This document shows, piece after piece, positions 5,614 to 7,489 of a stretch of DNA of 7,489 nucleotides (the first letter of the stretch is position 1; each line of letters opens with the position of its first letter). The translations under genes were made by a program, and so were the position numbers. This DNA is from Chryseobacterium gleum (GTDB taxonomy: Bacteria; Bacteroidota; Bacteroidia; Flavobacteriales_D; Crocinitomicaceae): positions 1 to 7,489 of the forward strand of contig CAMCQW010000093.1 of NCBI GenBank assembly GCA_945877045.1. The letters run 5' to 3'. The notes below the pieces were generated by a model. The model was not told the origin of the DNA. It was given only the letters and a program-made list of their open reading frames with translations, and did no database searches.

Positions 5614-6558
5614 TTGAAAATAAGACTTTTATCTATATTAGTACTGCTTGTTACAAGTAATGCTATTGGTCAGCAAGACAAGTTGCTAACTCATTTTTTT
5701 TACGATAAAATGAGTATAAATCCAGGAGAAACTGGTTTAGACGATGGTATTTGTGCCACCACCATATATAGAAATCAATGGGACAAAGTAAATGGCGCTC
5801 CAAATTCTGCGGTTTTAAATATTGAAGCTAATATGAACCGCTTCTTTCCTGGAGGTCTTGGAATTTCTTTTTATCATGATGCTATCGGATTCTCTAGACA
5901 AAATAATGTATTGTTAAATTATTCGTATCCTATTCAAATTGGAAATGTTGGTCGTTTAGGTCTTGGGATTGGTGTTGGGATAATGACTTATGGCATGAAT
6001 CCAACATGGGTGCCACCTGCTACCTTGATTGACCCATCGCTTCCAGCAGCTGGATTTCAAGCTGCAAGTTTGGATTTGAATTTCGGCGCTTATTTTAAAG
6101 GAAAGAATTTTTATGCAGGTTTGTCATCTACTCATTTAAGTGAATCTGAATTTTCAAGTGTGGGTGTTCTGACTACGCCATCTACCTATCAGTCCGCTCG
6201 TCATTATTATGTAATGGGTGGCTATAAAATGAAAGATGTTGCTGGTGGAAACATTGATGCTAATCTTTTGGTTAGAACTGATATGGTTAAATTTTCTGCT
6301 GATATTAACGCACGTTATTTCTATGTTAAAAATAACAACGAGATCGCTTATGGTGGATTAACATATAGAACGTCTGATGCGGTAGCTATCATTCTGGGAT
6401 ATAATCCCATGAAAAACTTAACTGTTGGTTACTCTTATGATTTAACATTAAATAAACTTTCAAGTGTTTCACGAGGATCGCACGAGATTATGGTGAAATA
6501 TTGTTATTATTTACCTCCACCTCCAGTGACAAAATCACGTCACCCAAGGTGGTTATAA
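5614..6558 (+). CDS. porP: PorP/SprF family type IX secretion outer-membrane protein
   Basis: The 314-residue product has a Sec signal peptide (Lys-Ile-Arg, hydrophobic 5-14, likely cleavage around 19-20, before Gln-Gln) and then a beta-barrel-like body. Family marks are Ile-Asn-Pro-Gly at 35-38, Tyr-Arg-Asn-Gln-Trp at 52-56, Gly-Ala-Pro at 61-63, Gly-Leu-Gly-Ile-Ser near 81-85, and Gly-Tyr-Ser-Tyr-Asp at 272-276. The closing Ser-His-Glu-Ile-Met-Val-Lys-Tyr strand is at 289-296, with a Pro-rich tail ending His-Pro-Arg-Trp-Leu. PorP/SprF proteins sit in the outer membrane with the T9SS machinery. They help secretion or the assembly of specific surface proteins such as SprB. Placement before gldK matches porP of Porphyromonas gingivalis, which favours a core PorP over a cargo-specific SprF paralogue, though the symbol is provisional. 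The start is TTG: the frame has a stop at 5596-5598 and no ATG between it and the signal peptide. Confidence 0.88.
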   Translation: MKIRLLSILVLLVTSNAIGQQDKLLTHFFYDKMSINPGETGLDDGICATTIYRNQWDKVNGAPNSAVLNIEANMNRFFPGGLGISFYHDAIGFSRQNNVLLNYSYPIQIGNVGRLGLGIGVGIMTYGMNPTWVPPATLIDPSLPAAGFQAASLDLNFGAYFKGKNFYAGLSSTHLSESEFSSVGVLTTPSTYQSARHYYVMGGYKMKDVAGGNIDANLLVRTDMVKFSADINARYFYVKNNNEIAYGGLTYRTSDAVAIILGYNPMKNLTVGYSYDLTLNKLSSVSRGSHEIMVKYCYYLPPPPVTKSRHPRWL

Positions 6559-6612
6559 TATTTATTATTTAGCTGTGTAACCATTTTTATTGTTCATACG
6601 TTATAACAAACC

Positions 6613-6639
6613 TTGATGACCTGTAGCAAAGTTAGTTTG
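6613..6639 (+). promoter_or_regulatory. Weak promoter candidate before gldK
   Basis: TTG at 6613-6615 and TAGTTTG at 6633-6639, one base shorter than TAnnTTTG, are 17 nt apart within the 110-nt gap between the porP-like gene and gldK. The gap (6559-6668) has only a short inverted repeat (TTGTT/AACAA around 6590-6609) and no strong terminator. Read-through from porP is therefore equally likely. Confidence 0.25.
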
Positions 6640-6668
6640 AATAACGAAAGAACTTAAACAAGTATAAA

Positions 6669-7489
6669 ATGAAAAGATTTTTTGCTCTAGTAGTAGTAGT
6701 GTTAATGTTCGCATCTTGCGATGACATTGACGGAAATTTAGTAGGTGTTCAAGGACGCGATACTTTCTATCCAGATATTTTAGGACCAGGCAAAGTTCCT
6801 TATGGAATGATTTACATTCCATCTGGGGCGTATCAGTCAGGAGAGAATGATGAAGACATCATGGGATTGCATACAGCAAGGACCCGAACTGTATCAGTTC
6901 AGGCTTTTTATATGGATGCCTCTGAAATTTCAAATAACGAGTACCGTCAATTTGTTGATTGGGTGCGTGATTCAATGGCAAGAGAAAGATTGTACAAAAG
7001 ACAATCATCTGATGATGCAGAACAATGGGTGAATGTGCCGGATGACTTTTTTAAAGAGCCTTATCGATCATTGATTTCACAAGGGTCTGACGTTCAAGGT
7101 GCCAATACACCCTTTGAGCCATTTTTAAATACAGAAGGTGTTGAAGAATTAGATAAAGCTTATCTTTATTTAACAGGTTACGATGGAATCAAGGTAAATG
7201 GTTTTGATTGGGAAAAAGCTGGCCTTGATAAAGCGCCAAAGAAAATAACTAGGAAAGACATAGACCTAACCTTAAATCCTATGGAGGTTTCTAATATTTT
7301 CTATGCTTATTCTAAAGAAGGAAAGGCTGCAGACATGAAAACGGATGCTCCTAAGGATTTTGATAAGAAATTATTAGAAGCAAATGGAGGACGTATCGAA
7401 AACAGAAAGTTCTTCACGCTGAATTGGGAAGTGCCAATTGATTATTCTGATCCAGAAACAGCATTTTTGCTTTCAGACATGTACTTAGG
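6669..7489 (+). CDS. gldK: T9SS ring lipoprotein GldK/PorK (3' truncated by window end)
   Basis: An uninterrupted frame from the ATG at 6669 to the last base gives 273 residues with no stop. It begins with a lipoprotein signal: Lys-Arg, hydrophobic 4-14, and lipobox Phe-Ala-Ser-Cys with Cys17. From about residue 43 it enters the formylglycine-generating-enzyme/sulfatase-modifying fold typical of GldK, with Tyr-Gly-Met-Ile-Tyr-Ile-Pro-Ser-Gly at 45-53. Val-x-x-Phe-Tyr-Met-Asp-x-x-Glu-Ile-Ser-Asn-x-Glu-Tyr follows at 77-92, then the GldK-specific insertion (about 105-255) and a Pro-Met-Glu-Val-Ser-Asn segment at 204-209. GldK/PorK forms, with GldN/PorN, the large periplasmic ring under the outer membrane in the type IX secretion and gliding apparatus. 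The FGE-like fold is structural here, not known to be catalytic. Full-length homologues exceed 400 residues, so a substantial C-terminal part is missing. Acidic residues follow the lipidated Cys directly (Asp18, Asp19). Valine codons 8-11 form a short GTA/GTG repeat. Confidence 0.93.
   Translation, partial: MKRFFALVVVVLMFASCDDIDGNLVGVQGRDTFYPDILGPGKVPYGMIYIPSGAYQSGENDEDIMGLHTARTRTVSVQAFYMDASEISNNEYRQFVDWVRDSMARERLYKRQSSDDAEQWVNVPDDFFKEPYRSLISQGSDVQGANTPFEPFLNTEGVEELDKAYLYLTGYDGIKVNGFDWEKAGLDKAPKKITRKDIDLTLNPMEVSNIFYAYSKEGKAADMKTDAPKDFDKKLLEANGGRIENRKFFTLNWEVPIDYSDPETAFLLSDMYL

Noticed and set aside
6601..6822. Minus-strand frame antisense to the gldK start
   Set aside because: The gldK lipoprotein signal and FGE-like domain on the + strand explain this region. 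The antisense product has no features.
6847..7032. 61-codon + strand frame inside gldK
   Set aside because: It is out of frame within the strongly supported GldK reading frame.

Overview
The window looks like a chromosomal segment of a Bacteroidota bacterium, most likely of the order Flavobacteriales or a close relative. The DNA is AT-rich. Start codons lack Shine-Dalgarno sequences, and TAnnTTTG-like -7 boxes lie upstream of several genes. The gene content also fits: a fused E1alpha/E1beta dehydrogenase, a DUF2141 protein, and two type IX secretion system (T9SS) genes, porP/sprF-like and gldK/porK. T9SS is essentially confined to Bacteroidota. Every gene I can support lies on the + strand.

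Layout: (1) 1-1538 is a tight run. It starts with the last codons of a probable sterol desaturase/fatty-acid hydroxylase-like protein. A secreted DUF2141 protein follows 3 nt later, and a Tat-signal-bearing peptidase S66 (LD-carboxypeptidase) 20 nt after that. (2) 1604-4133 holds a promoter-like box, the fused 2-oxoacid dehydrogenase E1 gene, and 9 nt later a small MazG/PRA-PH-like nucleotide pyrophosphohydrolase, probably one transcript. (3) 4214-5400 encodes an arginase/formimidoylglutamase-fold protein in which several of the family's metal ligands are replaced. (4) 5401-7489 is the T9SS part. A 213-nt AT-rich regulatory-looking gap precedes a PorP/SprF outer-membrane protein that starts with TTG. 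The ring lipoprotein GldK/PorK follows and is cut by the window's 3' end. Its reading frame is open to the last base.

How the genes work together: PorP and GldK belong to the same outer-membrane/periplasmic T9SS assembly, and their order matches the porP-porK order of Porphyromonas gingivalis. Genes gldL/porL, gldM/porM and gldN/porN would be expected just beyond the window. The E1 gene is central metabolism, the pyrophosphohydrolase is probably nucleotide-pool housekeeping, and the first cluster is envelope related. I see no RNA gene, insertion sequence, CRISPR array or phage element. The least ordinary item is the ureohydrolase-fold protein with a broken metal site directly upstream of T9SS genes.
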